Source: CAYZAW01 sp964476505
GTDB lineage: Bacteria; Bacillota; Clostridia; Christensenellales; CAG-138
Reading direction: 5' to 3'
DNA length: 29,517 nt
Assembly: GCA_964476505.1 (NCBI GenBank)
Contig: CAYZAW010000030.1
Span: forward strand, 1-29,517
Below the pieces are notes generated by a model. It was not told the DNA's origin. It searched no databases and saw only the letters and a program-made list of their open reading frames with translations. How positions within the stretch are numbered: position 1 is the first letter of the stretch; each line of letters opens with the position of its first letter. Positions 1 through 7,122 of the stretch are shown piece after piece. Both the position numbers and the translations under genes were made by a program.

Positions 1-768
1 GCCGATGTATACGATGATATCCGCGTCCGCCCATTTTGCCAGCTGATGCTGCACAACCGTTTTGCCCGAGCCGAAGGGGCCGGGAACGGCGGCAACACCG
101 CCCTTGGCGACCGGGAAGAGCGTATCGATAACGCGCTGGCCGGTGATCATGGGCTCCGTGGGAGATTTCTTTTCCTGATAAGGACGTCCACGGCGAACAG
201 GCCATTTTTGCAGCATAGGCAGTTCCACCGTTCCCTTGTCCGTTTCCAGCCGGGCGATAGGCTCCACGATATTTGCCTGCCCTGCCTTGATCCAGACCAG
301 CTTGCCGGATACCCCCGGCGGCACCATTACCTTATGCAGCACCGCTTCCGTTTCCTGCACGGTGCCTAGGATATCGCCGCCCGTCAGAGCGTCCCCAACC
401 TTAGCCACGGGCACAAAGTCCCACAGCCTGTCGTGATCCAGCCCATCCACAACGATACCGCGGTTGATGCGGTCTCCCGCCTGCTCCCGCAGCTTGTTTA
501 GGGGGCGCTGAATGCCGTCGTATATGCTTTCTATCAAGCCCGGCGCCAGTTCCACGGAAAGAGGCGCGCCGGTGGTTACCACCGGTTCGCCGGGGCCGAT
601 GCCCGCCGTCTCCTCGTAGACCTGTATGGACGCGCGGTCGCCTCTCAGCTCGATCACCTCGCCAATGAGGTGCTTTTCGCTGACGCGAACCACGTCGAAC
701 ATCTGTACGTCGGCCATGCCGGAGGCCACAATCAGCGGCCCAGATACTTTAACGATCGTCCCTTGCAT
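1..768 (-). CDS. ntpA: V-type ATP synthase subunit A, catalytic (3' part missing)
   Basis: This is the catalytic, nucleotide-binding subunit of the V1 head, which couples ATP hydrolysis or synthesis to ion movement through the membrane c-ring. Only the first 256 codons lie in the window; the C-terminal part runs off the left edge. The N-terminus MQGTIVKVSGPLIVA is typical of the family. The Walker A loop GPFGSGKT is at residues 230-237, just before the edge. The segment between the N-terminal barrel and the P-loop contains the extra 'non-homologous' domain that distinguishes A subunits from F-type beta. The ATG at 768-766 lies 7 bases after the TAA of the subunit F gene, so the two are probably translationally coupled. 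Subunits B and D are expected beyond the left edge, as in other bacterial ntp operons. Confidence 0.96.
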   Translation of the reverse strand, partial: MQGTIVKVSGPLIVASGMADVQMFDVVRVSEKHLIGEVIELRGDRASIQVYEETAGIGPGEPVVTTGAPLSVELAPGLIESIYDGIQRPLNKLREQAGDRINRGIVVDGLDHDRLWDFVPVAKVGDALTGGDILGTVQETEAVLHKVMVPPGVSGKLVWIKAGQANIVEPIARLETDKGTVELPMLQKWPVRRGRPYQEKKSPTEPMITGQRVIDTLFPVAKGGVAAVPGPFGSGKTVVQHQLAKWADADIIVYIG

Positions 769-775
769 TATCGCA

Positions 776-1099
776 TTACCTTCCTTCCGAGAATAAGATA
801 TCCGCGCCGATGGCCTTTTCCACGTTGGCCTTGAGCTCTGCCATGCCTACCCCTTGCGTGCCCTGATTGCTGGGGATGGGGATGATGGCCGGGAATGCCT
901 CCGGTTTATATGCACTGATGGCTTCCCTGCACGCGGTATACAGCGCTTCTGTTACAAACAGTACCTTTGTGCCTTCCTTTGCCAGCCGGTGGATGGTTCT
1001 GGAGGCGCTCTCCTGTTCCGTTTCAAAGTAGACGTCCAGCCCTACCGCCTTAAACAGCAGTACGGAGTCCCGGTCGCCGATCACAGCAATATCAGCCAT
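776..1099 (-). CDS. ntpG: V-type ATP synthase subunit F
   Basis: Small central-stalk subunit (107 aa) that sits with subunit D in the rotor of V1. The beginning MADIAVIGDRDSVLLFKAVGL is the characteristic Rossmann-like start of the F subunit family, and the length is normal. I chose the ATG at 1099, which overlaps the end of the C-subunit gene by 8 bases. An in-frame GTG at 1108 would add three residues (MSC) and is closer to a GAGAGG sequence, so the start is uncertain by 9 bases. In Enterococcus hirae nomenclature this subunit is NtpG; other schemes call it AtpF. Its place between the C and A genes supports the call. Confidence 0.93.
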   Translation of the reverse strand: MADIAVIGDRDSVLLFKAVGLDVYFETEQESASRTIHRLAKEGTKVLFVTEALYTACREAISAYKPEAFPAIIPIPSNQGTQGVGMAELKANVEKAIGADILFSEGR

Positions 1100-2075
1100 A
1101 CAACTCACGCAACCTCTCTATAATGATCGCATCCGGCAGGTTGTTGCGCTTGGCGGTGAGTATCAACCGGAGGCATCTGGCCTCCTGCTCCCGCGCCAGC
1201 AGGTAGCCTATCACAGGCAGTATGGTGTCGCATTGCAGCTTGCCTGCGCTTACCATCTGCAAAAGCGTATTGTCACGCTCCTTTTCCATGGCGCTGATAC
1301 TGCCGTTTTTTATGATCGCTTCCATCCCGCGCAGGATACCCCAGCGCGCAGGGCCTGTGCCGATGGATTTGCCAAGCGTATCCATGGGTGCGTCCAAGCC
1401 GCCAATCAGCTTGCTGTGGGAGATGTAGCCTTCGGTCAACAGCGCCGCACGAAGCTTCTCCGCGTCTGCATGCATGGCGCGCATGCGCAGCAGCGTCAGC
1501 ACATTGTTAAAGTCCGCCTGCACCTTGAAGTATTCCTTGGTAAATTCGTCTCCCGTGCGAAGCGCGTAGGCGATATGGGCATTGTCCAGCGCAATGGACA
1601 GCGCCGCGGGGTCTGCCGCGCCGTTTTGGATGTTTTGCTCCAGCCTTGCAAGCGTTTCACTAAATTCCTTGGGCAACGCGCGATAGTCTGCCGTTCGCAC
1701 CATGGTTTCCAGCTCCGCTATGGGATACACGCCGCCTTGCAGCAGCACGGGTGCTTCGCCGCTTTCGGTCAAGCGAAGCTTCAACAGCGTTTTTAAATTG
1801 TGTACATCCGCCCTCATCAAAAACAGGTTCGTGATTTCCGGACGGAAGGAGACCTCCCGCACCAACTGATAGGTTTCCTGTAATTCGGATTCGATCAAGC
1901 GGTCGGCGTCCGCAATCGTTGCGTCCGGCATGGAGCCGTATCCTGCGTCCACAAGCTGGCGCACCGCATCGCTGGCGGTGCCGTCTATCAGGCGTGCCAT
2001 GCGGTCACGGTCCAGAAGTCCCTTTTCGTGGCAGCGTATCCGTGCCACGCCGTAACTGGGGCTGAATTGTGGCAT
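1092..2075 (-). CDS. ntpC: V-type ATP synthase subunit C
   Basis: 327-residue subunit of the vacuolar AC39/subunit d family, the funnel-shaped socket that connects the central stalk (D, F) to the membrane c-ring. The protein is almost all alpha-helical, without membrane segments. It shows the repeated family pattern of helices with conserved motifs such as LFLMRADVHNLKTLLK (about residues 105-120) and EYFKVQADFNNVLTLLRMR (about 181-199), which mark the internally repeated helical domains. It starts with ATG 15 bases after the subunit E stop and overlaps subunit F at its end. Length is slightly below the usual 330-350 residues. Confidence 0.93.
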   Translation of the reverse strand: MPQFSPSYGVARIRCHEKGLLDRDRMARLIDGTASDAVRQLVDAGYGSMPDATIADADRLIESELQETYQLVREVSFRPEITNLFLMRADVHNLKTLLKLRLTESGEAPVLLQGGVYPIAELETMVRTADYRALPKEFSETLARLEQNIQNGAADPAALSIALDNAHIAYALRTGDEFTKEYFKVQADFNNVLTLLRMRAMHADAEKLRAALLTEGYISHSKLIGGLDAPMDTLGKSIGTGPARWGILRGMEAIIKNGSISAMEKERDNTLLQMVSAGKLQCDTILPVIGYLLAREQEARCLRLILTAKRNNLPDAIIIERLRELYG

Positions 2076-2090
2076 ACCAACTACCTCGCT

Positions 2091-2696
2091 TTACTCGAAT
2101 AATATCTGGGCAACAACGCTCTCTTCCAGCTCGCGCACCTCATGGAGCATGGCTTCAAAGGAGCAATCCTTTTCAAAGCCTTCGCCGCAAAGGAGGAAGC
2201 CCGTGCCAACGCTTTTTGCCGGTTCTCCCAACACAAGCGCGGCCTTGCCGTTCTTTTGCAGCGCGCCGTTGATGGCGGGAAGCAGCCGCTTCATATTTTC
2301 TGCATCCGTAGCGGCAGGGCATACGGTTTCGCCGCCAGCCGCCTCGCAAACGGCGGTGTTGGTCAACAGCGTGTCCCGCTCCTGCCCATTTAAAGCAACC
2401 AGCCCGTTTAACGCCGCGGCAAACGCGCCTTCCATCACCGTGCGCTTGGACTTTAACGCATATTTGCGTGCGTCCAGCTCTGCATTGGTGCGGCTTCGTT
2501 CTAAAATATCCGCCTCTGCGCGGTCGCAAGCGGCTTTCGCCTCCTGCTGCGCTTTTTTTACGTCGCGCGCGGCAAGCTCTTTGATTTTATCCACTTCCGC
2601 CTGCGCCGCCTGCTCCTGATCCTTCACAAGAGCAGCCGCATCGGCCAGTATGCGCGAGAGCAGCCGCTCCGCGCCGTTGTTCAAATCGTTTGCCAT
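2091..2696 (-). CDS. ntpE: V-type ATP synthase subunit E
   Basis: Peripheral-stalk (stator) subunit, 201 aa, which pairs with the G/H coiled coil to hold the V1 head still against the rotor. The N-terminal half (about residues 10-85) is a charged Ala/Lys/Glu-rich helix suited to coiled-coil formation. The C-terminal half is the globular domain that contacts the head, ending in ELEESVVAQILFE, typical of the family. It follows the c-ring gene ntpK by 44 bases and has a GGAAGGAG ribosome binding site. The N-terminal coiled coil is too diverged to identify alone, but the C-terminal domain and operon position make the assignment secure. Confidence 0.9.
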   Translation of the reverse strand: MANDLNNGAERLLSRILADAAALVKDQEQAAQAEVDKIKELAARDVKKAQQEAKAACDRAEADILERSRTNAELDARKYALKSKRTVMEGAFAAALNGLVALNGQERDTLLTNTAVCEAAGGETVCPAATDAENMKRLLPAINGALQKNGKAALVLGEPAKSVGTGFLLCGEGFEKDCSFEAMLHEVRELEESVVAQILFE

Positions 2697-2724
2697 GCTA
2701 AACTCCTTCCTTTGTACAGCAATC

Positions 2725-2740
2725 CGGCTGATAACAGCCG
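2725..2740 (-). other. Stem-loop directly after the c-ring gene
   Basis: On the transcribed strand CGGCTG-TTAT-CAGCCG forms a perfect 6-bp stem with a 4-base loop, beginning at the base after the ntpK stop codon. No U-run follows, so it is not an intrinsic terminator. A hairpin here could protect the 3' end of the ntpK segment or mark a processing site; that is inference. Confidence 0.5.
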
Positions 2741-3232
2741 TTAGACCGCAACACCGTTGACCAGCAGGAAGGAGAACAGCAGGGACAGCACTGCGTAGGT
2801 TTCAACCATGACCGCGAAGATGATGGCTTTACCGGATTCTTCCGGACGCTTGCCTACCATCATGATACCGGCGGCAGCGGCTTTGCCCTGCGCGATGGCG
2901 GAAAGCAGACCGCCAAAGGCGATGGGGAGCGCCGCAAAGAACAGCTGTAAGCCGGCAGCCGCGGTAATATCCGTGCCGCCGCCCAAAAGCCCCGCCTTGG
3001 ACGCGATCACGAAGCCGATCAACAGGCCGTAAATGCCCTGTGTACCGGGCAAGAGCTGCAATACCAGCACGGAGCCGAACTTATCCGGGTCCTCGGCGAT
3101 CACGCCTGCGCCCGCTTCGCCCGCACGTCCTACGCCGATTGCGGAACCGATCCCGGCAAACATGGCTGCAAATGCTGCGCCGCAAGCTGCCAGTAGCCGT
3201 CCGTTGGAGCCGATGAAATCGAAGAATGACAT
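2741..3232 (-). CDS. ntpK: V-type ATP synthase subunit K (c-ring proteolipid)
   Basis: The rotor-ring subunit that carries the transported ion. The 163 residues hold two duplicated helical hairpins, so four transmembrane helices (about 12-36, 53-79, 90-118 and 136-160). The first hairpin has LPGTQG with L61, T64 and Q65; the second has Q115 (AIAQGK) and E144 (VETYA). These correspond to the Na+ ligands L61, T64, Q65, Q110 and E139 known from Enterococcus hirae NtpK, so sodium rather than proton transport is the likely function (inferred from the residues). The ring acid is present only in the second hairpin, as in other V-type rings. It has a TGGAGGG ribosome binding site and an AU-rich 82-base leader after ntpI, which may help the high synthesis a ring subunit needs. 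Confidence 0.97.
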   Translation of the reverse strand: MSFFDFIGSNGRLLAACGAAFAAMFAGIGSAIGVGRAGEAGAGVIAEDPDKFGSVLVLQLLPGTQGIYGLLIGFVIASKAGLLGGGTDITAAAGLQLFFAALPIAFGGLLSAIAQGKAAAAGIMMVGKRPEESGKAIIFAVMVETYAVLSLLFSFLLVNGVAV

Positions 3233-3314
3233 TGTTTTTTCCCTCCAGTTATTGTTTTACATGATAGAAAATCTGAAATCGTGATTGGGTGACCGTTTCT
3301 CGCTTAAATGTGCA

Positions 3315-5249
3315 TTACTCGTTCGTCCGAACGAATTTGGTATTGTTCTTTAAGGGCTTAAAGGGCTTCCCGCCTGCGTCGTAGAACTTTCCGAAGAATT
3401 CCACATACTGCAAACGCGCCGTATGCACAAAAGTACCCAAGGTACTGATGGCCATCATAAAGGTGTGCAGGAACACCAGCATTACGGCAGTCAGCGCAAA
3501 GCCGATCGCCTGCAAGACCAAGCCGTTTTGGAACGCGCCGTAGAACATGCCGCCAAGGGTGTTCAATACCAGCCCGATGACCCCCGTGGAAAGCCCCAGC
3601 GCAAACACGCGGGCGTAGGAGAGGATGTCTCCCAGCCAGCCGGTGATGTTATACAGGTTGAACGCGCCGCTTGCGATCTTGCCACCGATCTTTTTGCTCT
3701 GTCTGCCGCCCGCAAGGAACAAGATCACCGCGGATACGATGGCCATCCATTTGCCCACCGCCGCCAGCGATTCCGGCAGTCCCAGCATGGGTGCCGCCAA
3801 CAGCAGCAAGCCCGTAACGATGGTCAGCCACGCAAAGTGGTCGCCAATGGCACCGATCCAGTCGCCCTTTTTGATGCACTCATATGTGGCGATCAACACG
3901 CCAAAGAACATGTGCACCAGCCCCAAGCCCGCGCACAGCGCCAGCATTTGGATGGGCTCGTTGGAGGAGTCGATCAGCGGGAAGGTGTTTTCAAAGGGAA
4001 GTCCCTTGAAAATCTCAGGCCAAGTAACGCCAAACAGGCAGCCAAACAGCAGTCCCATGAATATGGTGGAAACGCCGCCCATGCACAAAACGCCCGCCAA
4101 CTGCCGCATCATGCCCGAGGGCTTGATGAGCTTTAAGAACAGGAACGCGCCGATGGCCAGCACAAAGCCGTAGCCTGTATCGGAGAGCATCATGCCGAAG
4201 AATATGAAATAGAATATGGAAAACAGCGGGGTCGCGTCCACCGAGCCTGCCGACGGCAGCGAACACAGGTTGGTTACGGCCTCGTAAGGCTCCACCAGCT
4301 TGCTGTTTTTGAGCACCACGGGCGGTACCTCGTCCTCCGCCGGATCGCGGTAGTCGCTGTAATAGGTGTCTGTTACGGATCGCACCGCAGCTTCCACCTT
4401 TTCGGTTTCGTCCTCGCGCACCCAGCCGTCTAACACAAAGGCCGTGTCGGTGGCACCAAGGCTCACCTTTGCCGCCTCCCGGTCGCGCTCGATCACAGCG
4501 GCATCCTGTGCGCCTAACAGCGCCGGACGGTTTTTCGCCAGCTTAACGAGCTCGTCCTGCAGCGCCTTGCCCTGCTCCTCGCACTCGGCGATCTCGGCCT
4601 CCAGCCGGTAGATATTATCCTGCGGCGTGCCTTCTATCCCGCCAAAGGAGAAGTCCGCAAATTCCAGCGTTTTTAACAACGCCGTGACCTCCGGCAGATC
4701 CTTCGCGTTGCAGGCGATCAACACCGCCTCCGCCTTGGGCGACCCGCCGAATTGCTCCAAAGCGATGGCAAGCTCCTCCGCCTTTAACTTTTCGATGGCA
4801 TCGTCGCTTAAAAACCCCGTAAGGTACCGCACCGCCTCGGTGGACTGTATGGAAGATACGTCCGCATCTAGCCCGCTCCACGGCAGCAGAGAATTGCGAA
4901 GCAGCCGCTTTTTATCCGCATCGTTTCGCACGGCGGCAAGCGCGCGGTCTGTTTCTTCTACCTGTGCGCAAAGCTCCAGCGCACCGGGCATTTCTTTTTC
5001 CAGCGCTTCTGCGGTAGCAAGCGGCTTTGGCCCCATCTTCGCCTTGGGTGCAAGGGGCTTTAACAGCTGCTGCGCGCTAAGCAACCGCTGCACGCGGTTT
5101 TCAAGCCGCGCCAGCTCCGCGCTTTCCGCAGGCTGCGCCTCCGTTGCGGATAGAATTTGTACCGCACCGGCCTCCTGCAACGCTTTCATGATTGCCGCCT
5201 TGTCCTCCTGCATGGCAATCAGCGTTATCCGCTTCATTGGAACGATCAT
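3315..5249 (-). CDS. ntpI: V-type ATP synthase subunit I (membrane stator, a-subunit)
   Basis: 644 residues, the usual size. The N-terminal half (1 to about 330) is a cytoplasmic coiled-coil arm that meets the peripheral stalks. The C-terminal half has about seven or eight membrane helices forming the ion half-channels beside the c-ring. R547 in SYARVFALGLS matches the essential arginine of the family (R735 in yeast Vph1), and R612 in VHTARLQYVEFFGKFY matches the second conserved arginine (R799). The ATG at 5249 overlaps the stop of the G/H gene in an ATGA, implying coupled translation. A second ATG four codons on (MKRITLI) is a possible alternative start. Confidence 0.96.
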   Translation of the reverse strand: MIVPMKRITLIAMQEDKAAIMKALQEAGAVQILSATEAQPAESAELARLENRVQRLLSAQQLLKPLAPKAKMGPKPLATAEALEKEMPGALELCAQVEETDRALAAVRNDADKKRLLRNSLLPWSGLDADVSSIQSTEAVRYLTGFLSDDAIEKLKAEELAIALEQFGGSPKAEAVLIACNAKDLPEVTALLKTLEFADFSFGGIEGTPQDNIYRLEAEIAECEEQGKALQDELVKLAKNRPALLGAQDAAVIERDREAAKVSLGATDTAFVLDGWVREDETEKVEAAVRSVTDTYYSDYRDPAEDEVPPVVLKNSKLVEPYEAVTNLCSLPSAGSVDATPLFSIFYFIFFGMMLSDTGYGFVLAIGAFLFLKLIKPSGMMRQLAGVLCMGGVSTIFMGLLFGCLFGVTWPEIFKGLPFENTFPLIDSSNEPIQMLALCAGLGLVHMFFGVLIATYECIKKGDWIGAIGDHFAWLTIVTGLLLLAAPMLGLPESLAAVGKWMAIVSAVILFLAGGRQSKKIGGKIASGAFNLYNITGWLGDILSYARVFALGLSTGVIGLVLNTLGGMFYGAFQNGLVLQAIGFALTAVMLVFLHTFMMAISTLGTFVHTARLQYVEFFGKFYDAGGKPFKPLKNNTKFVRTNE

Positions 5250-5566
5250 GCTTGTTTAACCCTTTCCAACAGATAAGAAACCGCTCTGTCCGTCCGCCCG
5301 CGCGCCTCTGCACAAACGGCGTCCGCCTCCGCAGCCTTTTCCGAACGAATCCGCTCGGCGATCTGCCGCCCCTGTGTTTCCGCGCCGGCCTTCACCTTAA
5401 CAAGCTCCTCAAAGCCCTGCTCGCGGGCCTGCGCAACAAGCCGCTGGGCTTCCTCCCCCGCGGCTGCGATCGCTTCGCGCGCCTTTCCGGCAGCCTCCCG
5501 CTTCATCGCTTCAGCTTCGGCTTCTGTTTCCTTGATCTTTTCGATGATGGAATCCAAGGCGATCAC
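5246..5566 (-). CDS. ntpF: V-type ATP synthase subunit G/H (peripheral stalk)
   Basis: 106-residue, almost entirely helical protein rich in Ala, Glu, Lys and Arg with a long heptad-like pattern (residues 5-100), the form expected for the peripheral-stalk coiled coil that pairs with subunit E. It is the first gene of the operon, preceded by an AAAGAGGTGATC ribosome binding site and a good promoter about 30-60 bases upstream. Its stop overlaps the start of ntpI. Sequence conservation in this family is low, so the call rests on composition, size and its standard position before ntpI. Confidence 0.85.
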   Translation of the reverse strand: MIALDSIIEKIKETEAEAEAMKREAAGKAREAIAAAGEEAQRLVAQAREQGFEELVKVKAGAETQGRQIAERIRSEKAAEADAVCAEARGRTDRAVSYLLERVKQA

Positions 5567-5593
5567 CTCTTTTGTTAATTTACAGACAAGTTT

Positions 5594-5622
5594 ATTGTAC
5601 CGTTTTTCAACGGTCCCCGCAA
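5594..5622 (-). promoter_or_regulatory. Sigma-A promoter of the V-ATPase operon with a dyad in the spacer
   Basis: On the minus strand TTGCGG (5622-5617), a 17-base spacer and TACAAT (5599-5594) make a good vegetative promoter about 30 bases before the first ATPase start codon. The spacer holds a perfect dyad, ACCGTT-GAAA-AACGGT (5614-5599), between the -35 and -10 boxes, a typical location for a repressor operator. The promoter is seen directly; the operator is inference. Confidence 0.7.
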
Positions 5623-5911
5623 GCTTGAAACAGCCTGTATTTCCGCTTCATATAATGATAACCCATTTTCACGGGTTTTGCCATAACCCGATTTTATAGT
5701 ATGCCGCCATCCCAGACGCTTGTTGCGCTTATGGCGGCTGTAAAAATCTGCCTTAACCAGTGAGTTTTACATTTTTTAGTTGGATTATATATCCCGCGCC
5801 CGGCGTGTATGCTATTGAAAAACTTAATCTTCCTATCATCACAAAACCGCGCTGCGAAACATACGCGGCGGATTTTGTTTTAGCTTAGGCCACGGTGCTG
5901 CTTAGAGGTAT
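5623..5911. other. Gene-free spacer with three inverted repeats
   Basis: Between the V-ATPase promoter and the upp terminator I find no credible gene. There are three inverted repeats: CGGGTT/AACCCG at 5672-5690, GCCGCCAT/ATGGCGGC at 5703-5738 with a 20-base loop, and ACAAAACCGC pairing with GCGG(A)TTTTGT at 5841-5878 with one bulge. The last is followed by T-rich bases on both strands and might be a backup bidirectional terminator. The role of the others is unknown. Confidence 0.5.
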
Positions 5912-5943
5912 CAAAAAAGGCGGCAGGAACAACCCCGCCGCCT
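5912..5943 (-). terminator. Intrinsic terminator after upp
   Basis: On the minus strand the stem AGGCGGC(GGG)-TTGTT-(CC)TGCCGCCT is followed directly by TTTTTT, seven bases after the upp stop codon. This should end the operon running from yqhQ to upp. Confidence 0.88.
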
Positions 5944-5949
5944 ACAAGA

Positions 5950-6579
5950 TCATTTGGTGCCGAACAGCCGGTCGCCCGCGTCTCCCAAGCCGGGAACGAT
6001 ATATCCATGCTCGTTTAGTCGCTCGTCCACAGCAGCAACAAAAATGTCCACATCCGGCCAAGCCTTTTGCACTGCCTGTATGCCCTCGGGCGCGGCGATC
6101 AGGTGCATCACGCGGATGCTCTTGCAGCCATGCTCCTTCACCACACGCACCGCCTCGATCACCGAGCCGCCGGTAGCAAGCATCGGGTCAACGATGATGA
6201 TGTCTCGCTCCTGCACATCCGGCGGAAGCTTGCAGTAGTACGTTACGGGGTTCAAGGTAGCGGGGTCGCGGTACAAGCCGATGTGCCCCACGCGCGCCGC
6301 GGGGATCAGCCGCATCACACCGTCCACCATGCCAAGGCCTGCACGAAGAATAGGCACGATGCCCAGCTTTTTACCCGCCAGCTTTTTGCATTTTGCCATG
6401 CCGATAGGCGTTTCCACCTCGGTATCGCAAAGCTCCAGGTCTCGCGTGGCTTCATACGCCATCAGTAGCGCCAGCTCCTCCACCAGTTCCCGGAAGGCCT
6501 TGGTGCTGGTGTCCTTATCGCGCAGGAGCGACAGTTTGTGCTGTACCAGCGGATGATCGAAAATGACCAGTTTGCCCAT
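5950..6579 (-). CDS. upp: Uracil phosphoribosyltransferase
   Basis: Makes UMP from uracil and PRPP in pyrimidine salvage (cytoplasm). 209 residues, the standard length. The PRPP-binding loop VDPMLATGGSV is at about 130-140, and the C-terminal uracil-binding region contains GYIVPGLGDAGDRLFGTK. The N-terminal arm (about 26-50) and ILRAGLGMVDG (about 77-87) are also conserved. The start ATG has an AAGGAGG ribosome binding site. It is the last gene of the operon. A terminator-like hairpin lies between rpiB and this gene, suggesting that expression can be uncoupled from the genes upstream. In Bacillus subtilis upp likewise ends the prfA-ywlE-rpiB-glyA-upp neighbourhood. Confidence 0.98.
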   Translation of the reverse strand: MGKLVIFDHPLVQHKLSLLRDKDTSTKAFRELVEELALLMAYEATRDLELCDTEVETPIGMAKCKKLAGKKLGIVPILRAGLGMVDGVMRLIPAARVGHIGLYRDPATLNPVTYYCKLPPDVQERDIIIVDPMLATGGSVIEAVRVVKEHGCKSIRVMHLIAAPEGIQAVQKAWPDVDIFVAAVDERLNEHGYIVPGLGDAGDRLFGTK

Positions 6580-6594
6580 AAAAATTTCCTCCTT

Positions 6595-6630
6595 ATAAAA
6601 GAGCCGCCCCGTTTAACAAAAACGGAGCGG
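6595..6630 (-). terminator. Terminator-like hairpin (possible attenuator) before upp
   Basis: On the minus strand CCGCTCCGTTT-TTGTT-AAACGGGGCGG forms an 11-bp stem with one G-U pair, followed by CTCTTTTAT. It ends about 16 bases before the upp start codon, overlapping the region just before the ribosome binding site. It could cut rpiB transcripts off before upp, or act as an attenuator. Confidence 0.65.
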
Positions 6631-6637
6631 ACAATGA

Positions 6638-7087
6638 TTACAAGTGTTTTTTCTCGTATGCAGTGATTTTTTCGATTCGGCGCGTGTGGCGCTCTTCCTT
6701 GGAATAGGGCGTGGAAAGCCAAACGGAAACGATGCTTTTCATAACCTCCACACCAATGATTCTGGCACCCATAGCCAGCGCGTTGCTGTCGTTATGGGCA
6801 CGGGTCAGTTCTGCGGAAACAGGGTCGCCGCATAAGGCGCAGCGCACGCCCTTTACTTTGTTTGCCGCAATGCAAACGCCAATGCCGGTGCCGCAGAGCA
6901 GTATTGCACGCTCTGCCTCACCCTTTGCCACAGCCTCCGCCGCGGGAATGGCGTAATCTGCATAGTCCACGCTGTCGGCGGACGTGCAGCCAAAATCGGT
7001 CACGGTATGCCCAAGAGCCTGCAACAGCTCTAATAACGCCGCTTTATACTCAAACCCGCCGTGGTCGCAGGCAACCGCAATGCGCAT
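6638..7087 (-). CDS. rpiB: Ribose-5-phosphate isomerase B
   Basis: Interconverts ribose 5-phosphate and ribulose 5-phosphate in the pentose phosphate pathway; some family members also act on allose or galactose phosphates. 149 residues, normal for RpiB/LacAB proteins. Features seen: IAVACDHGGFEYK at the N-terminus (phosphate and substrate site), the catalytic cysteine C65 in LCGTGIG, H98 in RAHNDSNALAMG, and the C-terminal arginines around HTRRI. The protein lies between the phosphatase gene and upp, supplying the ribose phosphate that becomes PRPP, the co-substrate of Upp. Confidence 0.95.
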   Translation of the reverse strand: MRIAVACDHGGFEYKAALLELLQALGHTVTDFGCTSADSVDYADYAIPAAEAVAKGEAERAILLCGTGIGVCIAANKVKGVRCALCGDPVSAELTRAHNDSNALAMGARIIGVEVMKSIVSVWLSTPYSKEERHTRRIEKITAYEKKHL

Positions 7088-7122
7088 ACCCTTCTCCTTT
7101 GTTATCTATCAATCCGAAAGGA

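Noticed and set aside
188..190. PET instead of PAT in the stop-codon recognition motif of PrfA as evidence of recoding (motif encoded near 9198-9206)
   Set aside because: The motif is P-x-T with a variable middle residue, and PET is, to my knowledge, usual in Gram-positive release factor 1. All ends of genes here use normal stop codons including TGA.
188..768. Possible second promoter or terminator inside subunit A
   Set aside because: Weak hairpins occur by chance in GC-rich coding DNA, and no T-run or promoter pair was found.
3423..4136. 237-codon plus-strand frame
   Set aside because: Antisense to ntpI, with a His/Gln-rich shadow composition and no start signal.
5641..5700. TATAAT on the plus strand at 5651 as a promoter
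   Set aside because: The nearest TTGAAA is 20 bases away, too far, and no plus-strand gene follows.
5801..5880. tRNA-like or riboswitch-like fold before the V-ATPase operon
   Set aside because: No cloverleaf, T-loop or known aptamer motif could be recognised; only simple inverted repeats.
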